From the NCBI RefSeq assembly GCF_029623755.1, contig NZ_CP121106.1:62001-126000 (forward strand): a stretch of DNA of 64,000 nt. The letters are read 5' to 3'. This document shows positions 56,716-64,000 of this stretch, in pieces. The stretch's first letter is position 1; each line of letters opens with the position of its first letter. This DNA is from Altererythrobacter sp. CAU 1644. GTDB taxonomy: Bacteria; Pseudomonadota; Alphaproteobacteria; Sphingomonadales; Sphingomonadaceae. The notes under the pieces were generated by a model. That model was not told where the DNA came from, made no database searches, and saw only the letters and a list, made by a program, of their open reading frames with translations. The position numbers and the translations under genes are program-made.

Positions 56716-56868
56716 TCAAGGAGCCGGACGGGTCACTTCATAGACATAGACCATGATCGCGACGACCGTGTCATCGACCCCGGCGCTGGCGGCCTTGAGG
56801 CTGCCGAAAAGAGCAGTGGTGGTCTCGAGCGCGGGAAGCGAGGCAAGCTCGATCATGGGTAGGTCCAT
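56716..56868 (-). CDS. 50-residue small protein, first gene of a three-gene unit
   Basis: The ATG at 56868 is preceded by GGAG eight bases upstream. The product begins MDLPMIELASLPALETTTAL, then a Gly/Ser/Ala-rich segment, then GVDDTVVAIMVYVYEVTRP near its end. There is no cysteine, no signal peptide and no strong membrane span, though residues 35-43 are hydrophobic. The codons have the high-GC third positions of real genes. It reads directly into the two unknown genes and is therefore likely translated. It could be a modified peptide precursor, a small structural partner, or a regulator. Confidence 0.65.
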   Translation of the reverse strand: MDLPMIELASLPALETTTALFGSLKAASAGVDDTVVAIMVYVYEVTRPAP

Positions 56869-56991
56869 CTATTCGTCTCCGTGTGATCATGCGCCGCCCG
56901 GTTGCGACGCCGCGGCAACGGATGGCCTCCGGAGGCCTCCAGCAAAAATTAAATCATTGTAATAAAGTGCGGCCCTTTGCAGAGGGTCCCC
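56869..56991. promoter_or_regulatory. Divergent intergenic region between the peptide operon and thioesterase
   Basis: 123 bp that must hold both promoters. The part at 56938-56965 is AT-rich (AAAAATTAAATCATTGTAAT). No clear paired -35/-10 elements or operator palindrome can be named. Confidence 0.35.
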
Positions 56992-57441
56992 ATGGCTCAA
57001 GAGCTCCCTCCTTTCGATCCCGCCGTATCGTCGAGTTTCTTCTTCCAGCACGGCCACCCCGGCTGGCTCGGCATGCGCTATCACGCCCATGGCAATGACT
57101 GGGTCGAGCTCGAACTTCCCTGGCGCGAGGACCTGCTGGGGGAAGAAGAACGGCATGTGCTCGCCTCGGGCCCGATCATCAGCCTGCTCGACATGGCTTC
57201 GGGGATGAGTATCTGGACCGCGACGAAGAAATTCGTTCCGGTCGCGACGCTCGATCTGCGCGTCGACTACCAGCGCGCCGCGCGCGAACGCAGCAGCGTT
57301 TTCGGCAAGGCCGAATGCTACCGCACCACCCGCTCCGCCGCCTTCGTGAGGGGTATCGCGCACGATGGCGATCCCGCCGATCCGGTCGCCACCATGGCGG
57401 CGGTATTCATGACCATCACGAGGGATCCGCGGAATGTCTGA
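56992..57441 (+). CDS. PaaI family hotdog-fold thioesterase (first of a tandem pair)
   Basis: 149 residues from the ATG at 56992 after AGAGGG. HAHGNDWVELELPWRE and SGPIISLLDMASGMSIW are hotdog-fold blocks, with the aspartate of LLDMASG in the usual catalytic position. ATLDLRVDYQRAARE is the next strand. It hydrolyses an acyl- or phenylacetyl-CoA-like thioester in the cytosol. It overlaps the second thioesterase by 8 bp, so they are coupled and may form a heteromer. Confidence 0.85.
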   Translation: MAQELPPFDPAVSSSFFFQHGHPGWLGMRYHAHGNDWVELELPWREDLLGEEERHVLASGPIISLLDMASGMSIWTATKKFVPVATLDLRVDYQRAARERSSVFGKAECYRTTRSAAFVRGIAHDGDPADPVATMAAVFMTITRDPRNV

Positions 57442-57841
57442 CAATAACTCCGCTCTCACGCCCTACGCCCAATCCCTCGGCATCGCCATTCACGGGGATG
57501 AGGATGGCACCCCCGTGCTGACGGTCGATTTCAGCGCGCAGATCGAAGGGCGGCCGGGCGCTTTCCACGGCGGCGCGACCAGCGGGCTGCTGGAGACGGC
57601 AGGCTATGCCGTGTTGCGCAAGACGCTTGACCGCGAAGGTCGCAACCCGCAGCTCAAGCCAATCAACATCACGGTCCAGTTCCTGAGTACGGGAAAGCAG
57701 AAGACGACCTATGCCAAGGGCCGCATCACGCGCCTGGGGCGCCGCAATGCCAATGTCTCGGTCGAGGCATGGCAGGACGACCGCGACCGGCCGATTGCAA
57801 CCGCCATCATGAATATCCTGATGGCCGACCGCGAAGGCTAG
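57434..57841 (+). CDS. PaaI family hotdog-fold thioesterase (second of a tandem pair)
   Basis: 135 residues. FHGGATSGLLETAGY carries the HGG and catalytic glutamate typical of PaaI thioesterases, and PINITVQFLSTGKQKTTYAKG forms the central sheet. It starts inside the preceding gene. The stop overlaps the convergent penicillin-binding protein gene by 4 bp. Confidence 0.88.
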   Translation: MSDNNSALTPYAQSLGIAIHGDEDGTPVLTVDFSAQIEGRPGAFHGGATSGLLETAGYAVLRKTLDREGRNPQLKPINITVQFLSTGKQKTTYAKGRITRLGRRNANVSVEAWQDDRDRPIATAIMNILMADREG

Positions 57842-60129
57842 CGGTTAGCCTCCTCCAGCTGCTGCTCGAGCTCGCGGGCGGCCTCTTCCAGATCGCGCGC
57901 GCGCTGGCGCTCGGCCTCCTGCTGGTCGGCGGTTCGCTCGCGTTCGGCCGCGCGCCGCTCAATAATCCGCTCAAGCCGCTCGGGATCGATGCGAATGCCA
58001 TTATCGTCGAGCACGATATCGAGCGGGATTCCCCCGTCCTCGCCCGAAATGACCACCTGTCCGTTGCGAATGTCGAGGCCGAATGGGATGTCTTCCAGTT
58101 CCGGCACATCGAGCGGCTGGATCGGGCCTTCCGGATCGGGCCGCGCATCCGGTAGCGGACCGTCCGCGCCCGTCAGCGCCGCGCGCATGAAATCGCGCCA
58201 GATACGGGCCGGCAAGCCGCCACCGCTGATGCCCTTTAGCGGCGAATTGTCGTCATTGCCGATCCACACGCCGACCACCAGATCGCCCGCATAGCCGACG
58301 AACAGCGCGTCGCGATTGTCCTGCGTCGTCCCGGTCTTGCCGAAGTTGGGTACGGAGAGGGTTGCCGCCCGACCCGTGCCGCGATTGATCGCAGCGCGCA
58401 GCAACTCCTCCATGTTCTTGTGCTTGCGCGACGACAGCGATTTCTCGCCGCTGGTCAGCCATTCGAACCAATCCTGCTCATCCTTGGGGAAGGCATGCGG
58501 TTCAACCGGGAAAGCATTGCCGGCGACGCCTGCGTAGGCGGCTGTAAGCTCCAGCAAGGTCATGGTCGAGGTCCCAAGCGCCAGGCTCGGGTCGCCTGCG
58601 GGAAGCGGCGAAGTCACGCCCAGGTCGCGCGCGGTATCGATCACCGCGTCGCCACCGATCTGGTAATAGAGCCGGAGCGCGGCGACATTGCTCGACCGGG
58701 CAAACGCATCCTCAAGCGTGATCGACTGCGAATACTGCCCCCTCGCATTCTTGGGGCGATAGCCTCCCTCGGTGATCTCGGTATTCTCAATCAGATCGTC
58801 CGGCTCCATCCCGGCGCGGATCGCCGCGAGATAGGTGAACAGCTTGAAGGTAGAGCCCGGCTGACGTTTCGCCTGGGTCGCGCGGTTGAACGGCGACTGG
58901 CCGTAATCCTTGCCGCCCACCATGGCCACGACCTCGCCATTCGGCCGCATGGCGACCAGGGCGACCTGCGCTTCGCCCAGCGGCGCGCGCGCGATCACCC
59001 GGCTAGCGATTCTCTGCAGGCGCGCGTCGAGCGTCGTGGTCACGGTCTGCTTAGAATAGCCGCGCTCCATCTGCTGTCGCACGATCGGCAAGGCCCAGTC
59101 GGCGAAATAGGTCCCGGTCGGCACAGTATTGCGGGCACGGACATCGAGCCGCGGCGTCGGCAGGCGCGCAGCCTCGGCCTCGGTCAAATAACCGGCATCG
59201 ACCATTGCGCCGACGACCAGCTTCATCCGCTGCTCGGCAAGATCGAAGTTCTTGGTCGGGGCGAGCCGCGAAGGCGCCTTTAGCAAACCCGCCAGCATCG
59301 CCGCCTGCTCGGGCTTGAGCTTTTCGGGCTGGCGATAGAAGTAATGCAGGCTGGCTGCGCGGAGGCCATACTGATTGTCACCGAAATAGGCGTTCGAGAG
59401 ATAGCGCTCCAAGATCTCGTCCTTGGTCAGCCAAGCCTCGAGCCAGAAAGCGATCAGCATTTCGCGCCCCTTGCGCGTCAGCGTCTGTTCGCTGGTCAGG
59501 AAGGTGAATTTGGCGAGCTGCTGCGTGATGGTGCTGCCGCCCTGCCGTGAGCCACCGAATACATTGGCGAACAGCGCCCGTGCCATGCCGCGCGGATCGA
59601 CGCCCCAGTGATCGTAGAAGCGGCGATCCTCGATCGCGAGAAACGCCTCGACGACGTGATCGGGCAGCCTTTCGACCTCGACCGGTTCCTCGACGATGGC
59701 GCCGCTGCGCGCGATGGGCGTGCCGTCGCTGGCGAGCAGCGTGACCTGCGGCGAGGCGATCGGTTGCAGCGATTTCGACAGCGGGGCGGTGAGCGCCAGC
59801 CACGCGACAATGAGAATGAAAAGTGCGATCAATCCGGCAACGATACGGACCGCCCACCAGCGCTTGCGCTGACCGCGCCAATAGGCGGGGCGCCAGAACG
59901 GCAACCGGCGGCGTTCCTCAGCCTCGAATTGCTGGTCGATATTGCCGAGCCGCGCATCCCATTCGGCAAAGCGGGAACGCGCGCTGGACGCAGGGAAATC
60001 GTCGTCGCGATCATCGTCCCACGCATTCCCATAGGGTTCCTGCAACGAGTAGAACCCGCCCTCGCCGCCGCCCGCGTCGAAGCGGTCCGTCCGGTTGCGA
60101 CGGCGTGAAGGTTTGAGCCAGGCGAACAT
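57838..60129 (-). CDS. Class A penicillin-binding protein (transglycosylase/transpeptidase)
   Basis: 763 residues. An acidic/Gly-rich cytoplasmic N-terminus and one membrane span (about 87-112) precede the GT51 domain, with EDRRFYDHWGVDPRGMARAL and STITQQLAKFTFLT. The transpeptidase domain has the SxxK motif in PGSTFKLFTYLAA, SSN in ARSSNVAAL, and KTGTTQDNRD. A coiled, Glu/Arg-rich C-terminus ends the protein. It polymerises and crosslinks peptidoglycan; PBP1A/1C-like by length. Confidence 0.92.
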   Translation of the reverse strand: MFAWLKPSRRRNRTDRFDAGGGEGGFYSLQEPYGNAWDDDRDDDFPASSARSRFAEWDARLGNIDQQFEAEERRRLPFWRPAYWRGQRKRWWAVRIVAGLIALFILIVAWLALTAPLSKSLQPIASPQVTLLASDGTPIARSGAIVEEPVEVERLPDHVVEAFLAIEDRRFYDHWGVDPRGMARALFANVFGGSRQGGSTITQQLAKFTFLTSEQTLTRKGREMLIAFWLEAWLTKDEILERYLSNAYFGDNQYGLRAASLHYFYRQPEKLKPEQAAMLAGLLKAPSRLAPTKNFDLAEQRMKLVVGAMVDAGYLTEAEAARLPTPRLDVRARNTVPTGTYFADWALPIVRQQMERGYSKQTVTTTLDARLQRIASRVIARAPLGEAQVALVAMRPNGEVVAMVGGKDYGQSPFNRATQAKRQPGSTFKLFTYLAAIRAGMEPDDLIENTEITEGGYRPKNARGQYSQSITLEDAFARSSNVAALRLYYQIGGDAVIDTARDLGVTSPLPAGDPSLALGTSTMTLLELTAAYAGVAGNAFPVEPHAFPKDEQDWFEWLTSGEKSLSSRKHKNMEELLRAAINRGTGRAATLSVPNFGKTGTTQDNRDALFVGYAGDLVVGVWIGNDDNSPLKGISGGGLPARIWRDFMRAALTGADGPLPDARPDPEGPIQPLDVPELEDIPFGLDIRNGQVVISGEDGGIPLDIVLDDNGIRIDPERLERIIERRAAERERTADQQEAERQRARDLEEAARELEQQLEEANR

Positions 60130-60134
60130 CGTTG

Positions 60135-60175
60135 CTGTGTTATCCTATTAACACAGTAATGGCGAGAAATTTCTC
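60135..60175 (-). promoter_or_regulatory. Two perfect inverted repeats upstream of the penicillin-binding protein gene
   Basis: CTGTGTTA (60135-60142) and TAACACAG (60149-60156) are 8-bp perfect arms around TCCTAT, beginning 6 bp from the ATG. A second perfect palindrome, GAGAAATTTCTC, lies at 60164-60175. On the minus strand TAATAG/TAGGAT inside the first repeat could be a -10 element. The pair looks like operators for an unknown regulator. Confidence 0.55.
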
Positions 60176-60201
60176 AGGCCTGAACGGCGCGCGCCGCGGA
60201 C

Positions 60202-61197
60202 CTAGGAAAGCTTCTTGGCCGATCCGGAAGGCAGGTCTTCGCCGAAAACCCGCTGGTAATATTCGCTGACCAGGACGCGCTCGGCCTCGTCGCATTTGTT
60301 GAGGAAGCTGAGGCGGAAAGCGAAACCGATCGACTTGAAGATCTCGGCATTCTGCGCCCAGGTCATCACGGTACGTGGGCTCATCACGGTCGAGATATCA
60401 CCGTTCATGAAACCCTGTCGCGTCAGGTCGGCGACCTGCACCATCTTGGCAATGGTCGCATTGTCGGTCTCGGGGCTCTTCGACTTGACGATTTCCTGTT
60501 CGACCTCGGCCTCGAGGTAGTTGAGCGCGACCACGATGCTCCAGCGGTCCATCTGTGCCTGGTTGATCGCCTGCGTGCCGTGATAGAGCCCGCTAGTGTC
60601 ACCCAGACCGACCGTGTTGGAGGTCGCGAACAGGCGGAAAAACTTGTTCGGCGTGATCACCTTGTTCTGGTCGAGCAGCGTCAGCGCGCCCTGCGCTTCG
60701 AGCACGCGCTGGATAACGAACATAACGTCCGGACGGCCGGCATCGTATTCGTCGAAGGTCAGCGCGACCGGATGCTGCAGCGCCCACGGCAGGATGCCTT
60801 CCTTGAACTCGGTCACCTGCAAACCGTCGCGCAGCACGATGGCATCGCGCCCGACCAGGTCGATACGGCTGATATGCGCATCGAGGTTGACGCGCACGCT
60901 GGGCCATTTGAGGCGCGCAGCGACCTGCTCGATATGGGTCGACTTGCCCGTCCCGTGATAGCCCTGCACCATCACCCGGCGGTTGTGCGCGAACCCGGCG
61001 AGGATCGCCAGCGTGGTATCGGGATCGAAGACGTAACCCTCGTCCAGGTCGGGCACGCGCTCGTCCTTCAAGCTGAAGGCGGGTACCTGCCAATCGACAT
61101 CGATGCCAAACGTATCGCGGACGTCGATCGTCGTATCGGGTTCCGGGAACAGCGTATTCGCCGTTCCATCGTAGTCACTTTGCATCAGGTTCTGCAT
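60202..61197 (-). CDS. cobS: CobS-like cobaltochelatase AAA+ ATPase subunit
   Basis: 331 residues from the ATG at 61197. The Walker A loop is [18 protein letters not shown], Walker B is [17 protein letters not shown], and [12 protein letters not shown] is the sensor region. The length and blocks fit CobS of the aerobic cobalt-chelating complex CobNST. cobT, usually adjacent, does not follow; the next gene is a penicillin-binding protein. Cobalamin synthesis is possible, but lone CobS-like AAA+ proteins can serve other metal- or protein-remodelling roles. Confidence 0.86.
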   Translation of the reverse strand: MQNLMQSDYDGTANTLFPEPDTTIDVRDTFGIDVDWQVPAFSLKDERVPDLDEGYVFDPDTTLAILAGFAHNRRVMVQGYHGTGKSTHIEQVAARLKWPSVRVNLDAHISRIDLVGRDAIVLRDGLQVTEFKEGILPWALQHPVALTFDEYDAGRPDVMFVIQRVLEAQGALTLLDQNKVITPNKFFRLFATSNTVGLGDTSGLYHGTQAINQAQMDRWSIVVALNYLEAEVEQEIVKSKSPETDNATIAKMVQVADLTRQGFMNGDISTVMSPRTVMTWAQNAEIFKSIGFAFRLSFLNKCDEAERVLVSEYYQRVFGEDLPSGSAKKLS

Positions 61198-61284
61198 ATC
61201 GCCAGAACGCCTATACGCCTGCGGCGGGTGCTGCAAGCAAGGAGCGCTTGCTTAGTTGCAAGCTGGCACATTTTTCACCGAGCT

Positions 61285-61962
61285 TTACGGACCCGGAACC
61301 CTGACATGGCTCAGATGGCCGGATTTCATCCAAACCCGGGCGCCATCGGGGCCGGCCAGAAACGGCGCCGCCTGATCACGCGGAATGCGAATCCAGTCAT
61401 GGCGAGTGAAGGCCTGTCCCTCCCACTCGACCACCCCTTCGAGGATCAGGAGTTCGACACCGCCGGGATCGACCAGCCCTCTCTGCGCCCCCGCAGCCCA
61501 GAGTTCGAGGCGTACGGTTTCATTTGGTCCGTCGAACAGGGTCGCGGCGCTGACACCGTCGACCCCTGTCACGGCTTTCAATCCTTGCCGGTTCAGATCG
61601 ATGGCGAACTGCTCCTGGTCGCGCTCATCGAACTGCCACAGCTTCACGAAGATCGTGCAACCCTCGTCAGACCGGGGAATGTGACGCGTGCCGATGGGGT
61701 TTCGAACATAGGTTCCTGCCGGATAGTCGCCATGCTCGTCCTGGAAGGTGCCTTCGAGCACGATGAATTCCTCGCCGCCGCTGTGCGTGTGTTCGGCGAA
61801 ATGGCTGCCGGGCGCATAGCGAACGATGCTAGTGGCGCGGGCAACTTCATCGCCGATCCGATCGAGCATCTTGCGCTCCACCCCCGGCATCGGTGACGCG
61901 ATCCAGTCCATCGCAGCGGTGCGTTCGGCCACGGGAGCGTCGAAATCTGCATTAACTCGCAT
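61285..61962 (-). CDS. Bicupin protein, ChrR-like
   Basis: 225 residues with two cupin halves. The first has HFAEHTHSGGEEFIVLEG, a metal-binding HxHx4-EE motif, and the second has VELLILEGVVEWEG with fewer histidines. The layout resembles the C-terminal cupin of anti-sigma factor ChrR, without the zinc-binding N-terminal domain. It is divergent from a TetR regulator, with operators between. The ligand or enzymatic role is unknown; response to an electrophile or singlet-oxygen product is a guess. Confidence 0.83.
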   Translation of the reverse strand: MRVNADFDAPVAERTAAMDWIASPMPGVERKMLDRIGDEVARATSIVRYAPGSHFAEHTHSGGEEFIVLEGTFQDEHGDYPAGTYVRNPIGTRHIPRSDEGCTIFVKLWQFDERDQEQFAIDLNRQGLKAVTGVDGVSAATLFDGPNETVRLELWAAGAQRGLVDPGGVELLILEGVVEWEGQAFTRHDWIRIPRDQAAPFLAGPDGARVWMKSGHLSHVRVPGP

Positions 61963-61991
61963 CAGGTCCTCGAAAGCGGTTCATGGCTAAT

Positions 61992-62054
61992 ACCTACCAC
62001 TAGGTAGGTGACAGATAGCGCTTGCGCAAACCATGTCAACCTACTAGAAGGTAG
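61992..62054. promoter_or_regulatory. Twin TetR operators and promoter between bicupin and tetR genes
   Basis: Site 1 is ACCTACC ACTA GGTAGGT at 61992-62009, a perfect palindrome. Site 2 is a weaker copy, ACCTACTAGAAGGTAG, at 62039-62054 and overlaps the tetR ribosome-binding region. Minus-strand TTGACA (62039-62034) and TATCTG (62017-62012) form a promoter for the bicupin, with site 1 just downstream. This suits repression of both genes. Confidence 0.75.
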
Positions 62055-62058
62055 AGCA

Positions 62059-62625
62059 ATGGGCACACAAGATAAGCTCTTGAATCTTGGTGAGGCGCTG
62101 ATCCGCGAGCGTGGCTTTGGCGGTTTCAGCTACGCCGATCTTGCGACCGCTGCCGGAATCAGAAAGGCCAGCGTCCATCACCACTTTCCGGCCAAGGCCG
62201 ACTTCGGTCTCGCCGTGCTCGACCGCTATTCGGACCGGCTGGCAATCACCTTGGGGGATATCCTGGCGACTAGCCGCAACGGTGCGCAGGCATTGACCGC
62301 GGCCATCAAGCTGTACCGCGACGCGCTCGACGGCGGCGAACGCATGTGCCTGTGCGCGGCATTGGCGGCTGACGGCAGCGTGCTGACCGAAGAGATGCGC
62401 GCCATGCTGCACCGCTCGAACCGCATGACCTGCGACTGGATCGAGCAAGTCTTGGTCTCCGGGCGGCGCGATCGTTCGATTGCGGTCGCTGGCGACCCTG
62501 CCGAAGAAGCCGTCTCTATCCTCGCCCAACTCCAGGGTGCGCAACTCGTCGCCAAGGCGGCGGGCGACCCGATCGTTTTCGACAAGGCCGTCTCGACGCT
62601 GGCGGCACGGCTCCATCGCCACTGA
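62059..62625 (+). CDS. TetR family transcriptional regulator
   Basis: 188 residues from the ATG at 62059. The helix-turn-helix is SYADLATAAGIRKASVHHHF, typical of TetR proteins such as the AcuR/NemR-like group, and the C-terminal domain has a MCLCAALAAD segment with two cysteines that could sense electrophiles. It probably represses itself and the divergent bicupin through the twin palindromes. The in-frame start at 62008 would place the first operator within coding sequence and was not used. Confidence 0.9.
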   Translation: MGTQDKLLNLGEALIRERGFGGFSYADLATAAGIRKASVHHHFPAKADFGLAVLDRYSDRLAITLGDILATSRNGAQALTAAIKLYRDALDGGERMCLCAALAADGSVLTEEMRAMLHRSNRMTCDWIEQVLVSGRRDRSIAVAGDPAEEAVSILAQLQGAQLVAKAAGDPIVFDKAVSTLAARLHRH

Positions 62626-62669
62626 ACAGCCCACTGGCAAGCGGAGCCTTGCGCCCCTAGATTGCGCGC

Positions 62670-63506
62670 ATGGCTGATCCCATCGAAACGCTGCGCCTCA
62701 AATTGGTCGAGCAGGTGCGCGGCGTGTTCAACGATGTCGAAAGCGGCCAAAAGCCGGTCCCCCCTTCCGACGAAGCGCTGTTCGAACGAAACACGCCAGT
62801 CCGCATGGTCCATGCCGATATCGTCGCGATGATGGTCGGCGGCATTCGCGGATTGCTGCTGCAGATGCTCCACCCCCATGCGCTGCAAGGCGTGCTCGAT
62901 CATTCGAACTTCCGCAGTGACATGCACGGGCGGCTGCGTCGCACTGCGCGATTCATCGCCGTGACGACTTTCGGGCACCGCGACGATGCGCGCGCTGCGA
63001 TCGAGCGCGTCAACCGCATCCACGCCAAGGTCGGCGGCACCTTGCCCGATGGCACCTCCTATTCCGCCACCGATCCGCGCACGTTGGCTTTCGTCCATGT
63101 CGCCGAGGCGACCAGCTTCCTCGCCGCCTATTTGCGCCACGTCCGGCCCGACATGCCCGGGTACGAGCAGGACGAGTATTATCGCCAGTTCGCGCTGGTT
63201 GCCCGCGTACTTGGGGCCGATCCGGTGCCCGAGAGCCGCAACGAAGCCGAAGCACTGTTTCGCGAATTGCGCACTGAGTTGCGCACCTCGCCCGAAGCGC
63301 GCGAGGTCGCACAATTGGTGCTGACCCAGCGGCCGGAGGGCGCGCCGCCCGCAGTCCAGGCCATGCTCGGGGCGGAGGCGGTTGCAATCCTTCCATCATT
63401 TGCCCGCTCGATGCTCGGCCTGTCGCGTCCCGGCCTTGCTGCCCTGCCAGCCCGCGCCGCTACCTGGGGCATGGGCAAGACATTGCGCTGGGCATTCCGC
63501 CAATAG
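62670..63506 (+). CDS. Oxygenase MpaB family protein (DUF2236)
   Basis: 278 residues. MQ-like HPHALQGVLDHSNF and RRTARFIAVTTFG are DUF2236 blocks, related to the latex-clearing protein Lcp and fungal MpaB. A histidine in HPHAL is a candidate heme ligand. HVAEATSFLAAYL and a C-terminal LP-rich tail complete the family. Such proteins cleave polyisoprene or oxidise lipid side chains. It lies 44 bp behind the TetR gene and is probably in the same regulon. Confidence 0.85.
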   Translation: MADPIETLRLKLVEQVRGVFNDVESGQKPVPPSDEALFERNTPVRMVHADIVAMMVGGIRGLLLQMLHPHALQGVLDHSNFRSDMHGRLRRTARFIAVTTFGHRDDARAAIERVNRIHAKVGGTLPDGTSYSATDPRTLAFVHVAEATSFLAAYLRHVRPDMPGYEQDEYYRQFALVARVLGADPVPESRNEAEALFRELRTELRTSPEAREVAQLVLTQRPEGAPPAVQAMLGAEAVAILPSFARSMLGLSRPGLAALPARAATWGMGKTLRWAFRQ

Positions 63507-64000
63507 TCAGCCGAGCTTTTCCGGCAGTTCGAAGATGTCCGCGAAGCGCAAGGCCAGCTTGCGATCGCCGCGGATGGTCAGCCTTGCCTCGCGCTCCAGC
63601 TCTTCGACCGGCACATTTGCATAGAACAAACCTGCTAGCACGGGTGCGGTCGGAACTTCGAACACGGCCTGCGCTTCATCGAGATCATCCCGCCGGATCG
63701 GGAGCGCGCCATCCTTCATTCGGGCGAGGAACGTCTCTCCGCCAATGTCAAATCCGATGCGCGCCTCTATCCCCTTGGCCTTCTCCGGATCGAACATGGT
63801 CCGCAGCGACAGCATGAAGGACACCGGCGACAGCGGCAGCAGAGGATCGTGGCCCGGCGACATGGCAGCCCAGCGGCCCAGTTCCTGCAGGACTGGCTCG
63901 GCGCGATAGCCCCATTCGGTAAGCTCATAGGCCTGGACCGGCACGGGCGAAACGAACCGACGCCGCACCAGCATGCCTGCCTCTTCGAACATGGTCAGCC
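63507..64000 (-). CDS. HxlR-type winged helix regulator with SCP2-like C-terminal part (partial)
   Basis: The frame runs off the window edge, giving at least 164 residues. The visible part begins in the wing of a HxlR helix-turn-helix (EEAGMLVRRRF, YELTEWG) and continues with a C-terminal domain resembling SCP2 sterol-binding proteins (IGFDIGGETFLARM). The N-terminal recognition helix lies outside. It converges with the MpaB gene with no gap. Confidence 0.8.
   Translation of the reverse strand, partial: LTMFEEAGMLVRRRFVSPVPVQAYELTEWGYRAEPVLQELGRWAAMSPGHDPLLPLSPVSFMLSLRTMFDPEKAKGIEARIGFDIGGETFLARMKDGALPIRRDDLDEAQAVFEVPTAPVLAGLFYANVPVEELEREARLTIRGDRKLALRFADIFELPEKLG

Overview
The window is a GC-rich, densely coding bacterial chromosome segment. 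It most resembles an alphaproteobacterium of the order Sphingomonadales, family Erythrobacteraceae (Erythrobacter or a close relative). Supporting features are the plant-type glutamate-cysteine ligase, the cox operon with ctaG, a DUF983 gene, SURF1 and thrC in line, an L21 ribosomal protein with a Lys/Ala/Pro tail, the pyrE-pdxJ-acpS-lepB order, a CYP153-like P450 with its ferredoxin, and paired PF10118 proteins. The assignment rests on protein character and gene order; no rRNA is present. I found no tRNA, rRNA, CRISPR array, insertion sequence or prophage.

Region by region. 1-4.5 kb: an Lrp-type regulator divergent from methionine gamma-lyase with a perfect palindrome between them, then an overlapping adenine deaminase / phosphoribosyltransferase salvage pair and a Pro/Thr/Ala-rich membrane protein. 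4.6-15.7 kb: a DinG-like helicase, a SixA-like phosphatase, SoxR with its operator and a VOC-family target, a secreted amidohydrolase, SRAP and UbiA, RsmE, GshA, an ABM monooxygenase and an ICMT-like membrane methyltransferase. 15.7-28.4 kb: the BamB and YfgM-like envelope pair, a glycosyltransferase with a hydrolase, SelO, AstD, lipoproteins, RarD, PyrC, an ATP-grasp protein and YgfZ. 28.3-33.8 kb: an accessory oxygenase region with two TetR regulators, a CYP153-like P450 and ferredoxin, two PF10118 paralogues and several palindromic operators. 33.8-42 kb: a GNAT enzyme, rplU-rpmA, an FNR-type regulator with a putative FNR target, molybdopterin genes moaA-moaD-moaE, folB, an rRNA methyltransferase and thrC. 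42-49.3 kb: the aa3 cytochrome c oxidase locus, reading on the minus strand ctaC, ctaD, an epoxide-hydrolase-like gene, ctaB, a 41-residue membrane protein, ctaG, ctaE, DUF983, SURF1. 49.5-54.8 kb: pyrE, pdxJ, acpS, lepB, an AI-2E family permease, a DUF3089 hydrolase and ruvX. 54.8-56.9 kb: a three-gene unit of unknown function that begins with a 50-residue peptide gene. 57-64 kb: tandem thioesterases, a class A penicillin-binding protein, CobS, a cupin divergent from a TetR regulator with paired operators, an MpaB-family protein and a truncated HxlR regulator.

Most of the window is core metabolism, respiration and envelope biogenesis. The two parts that look accessory or undescribed are the P450/PF10118 region (28.3-33.8 kb), which is visibly less GC-rich in its middle, and the small-peptide operon (54.8-56.9 kb), whose two larger products have cupin-like or unrecognised sequences.
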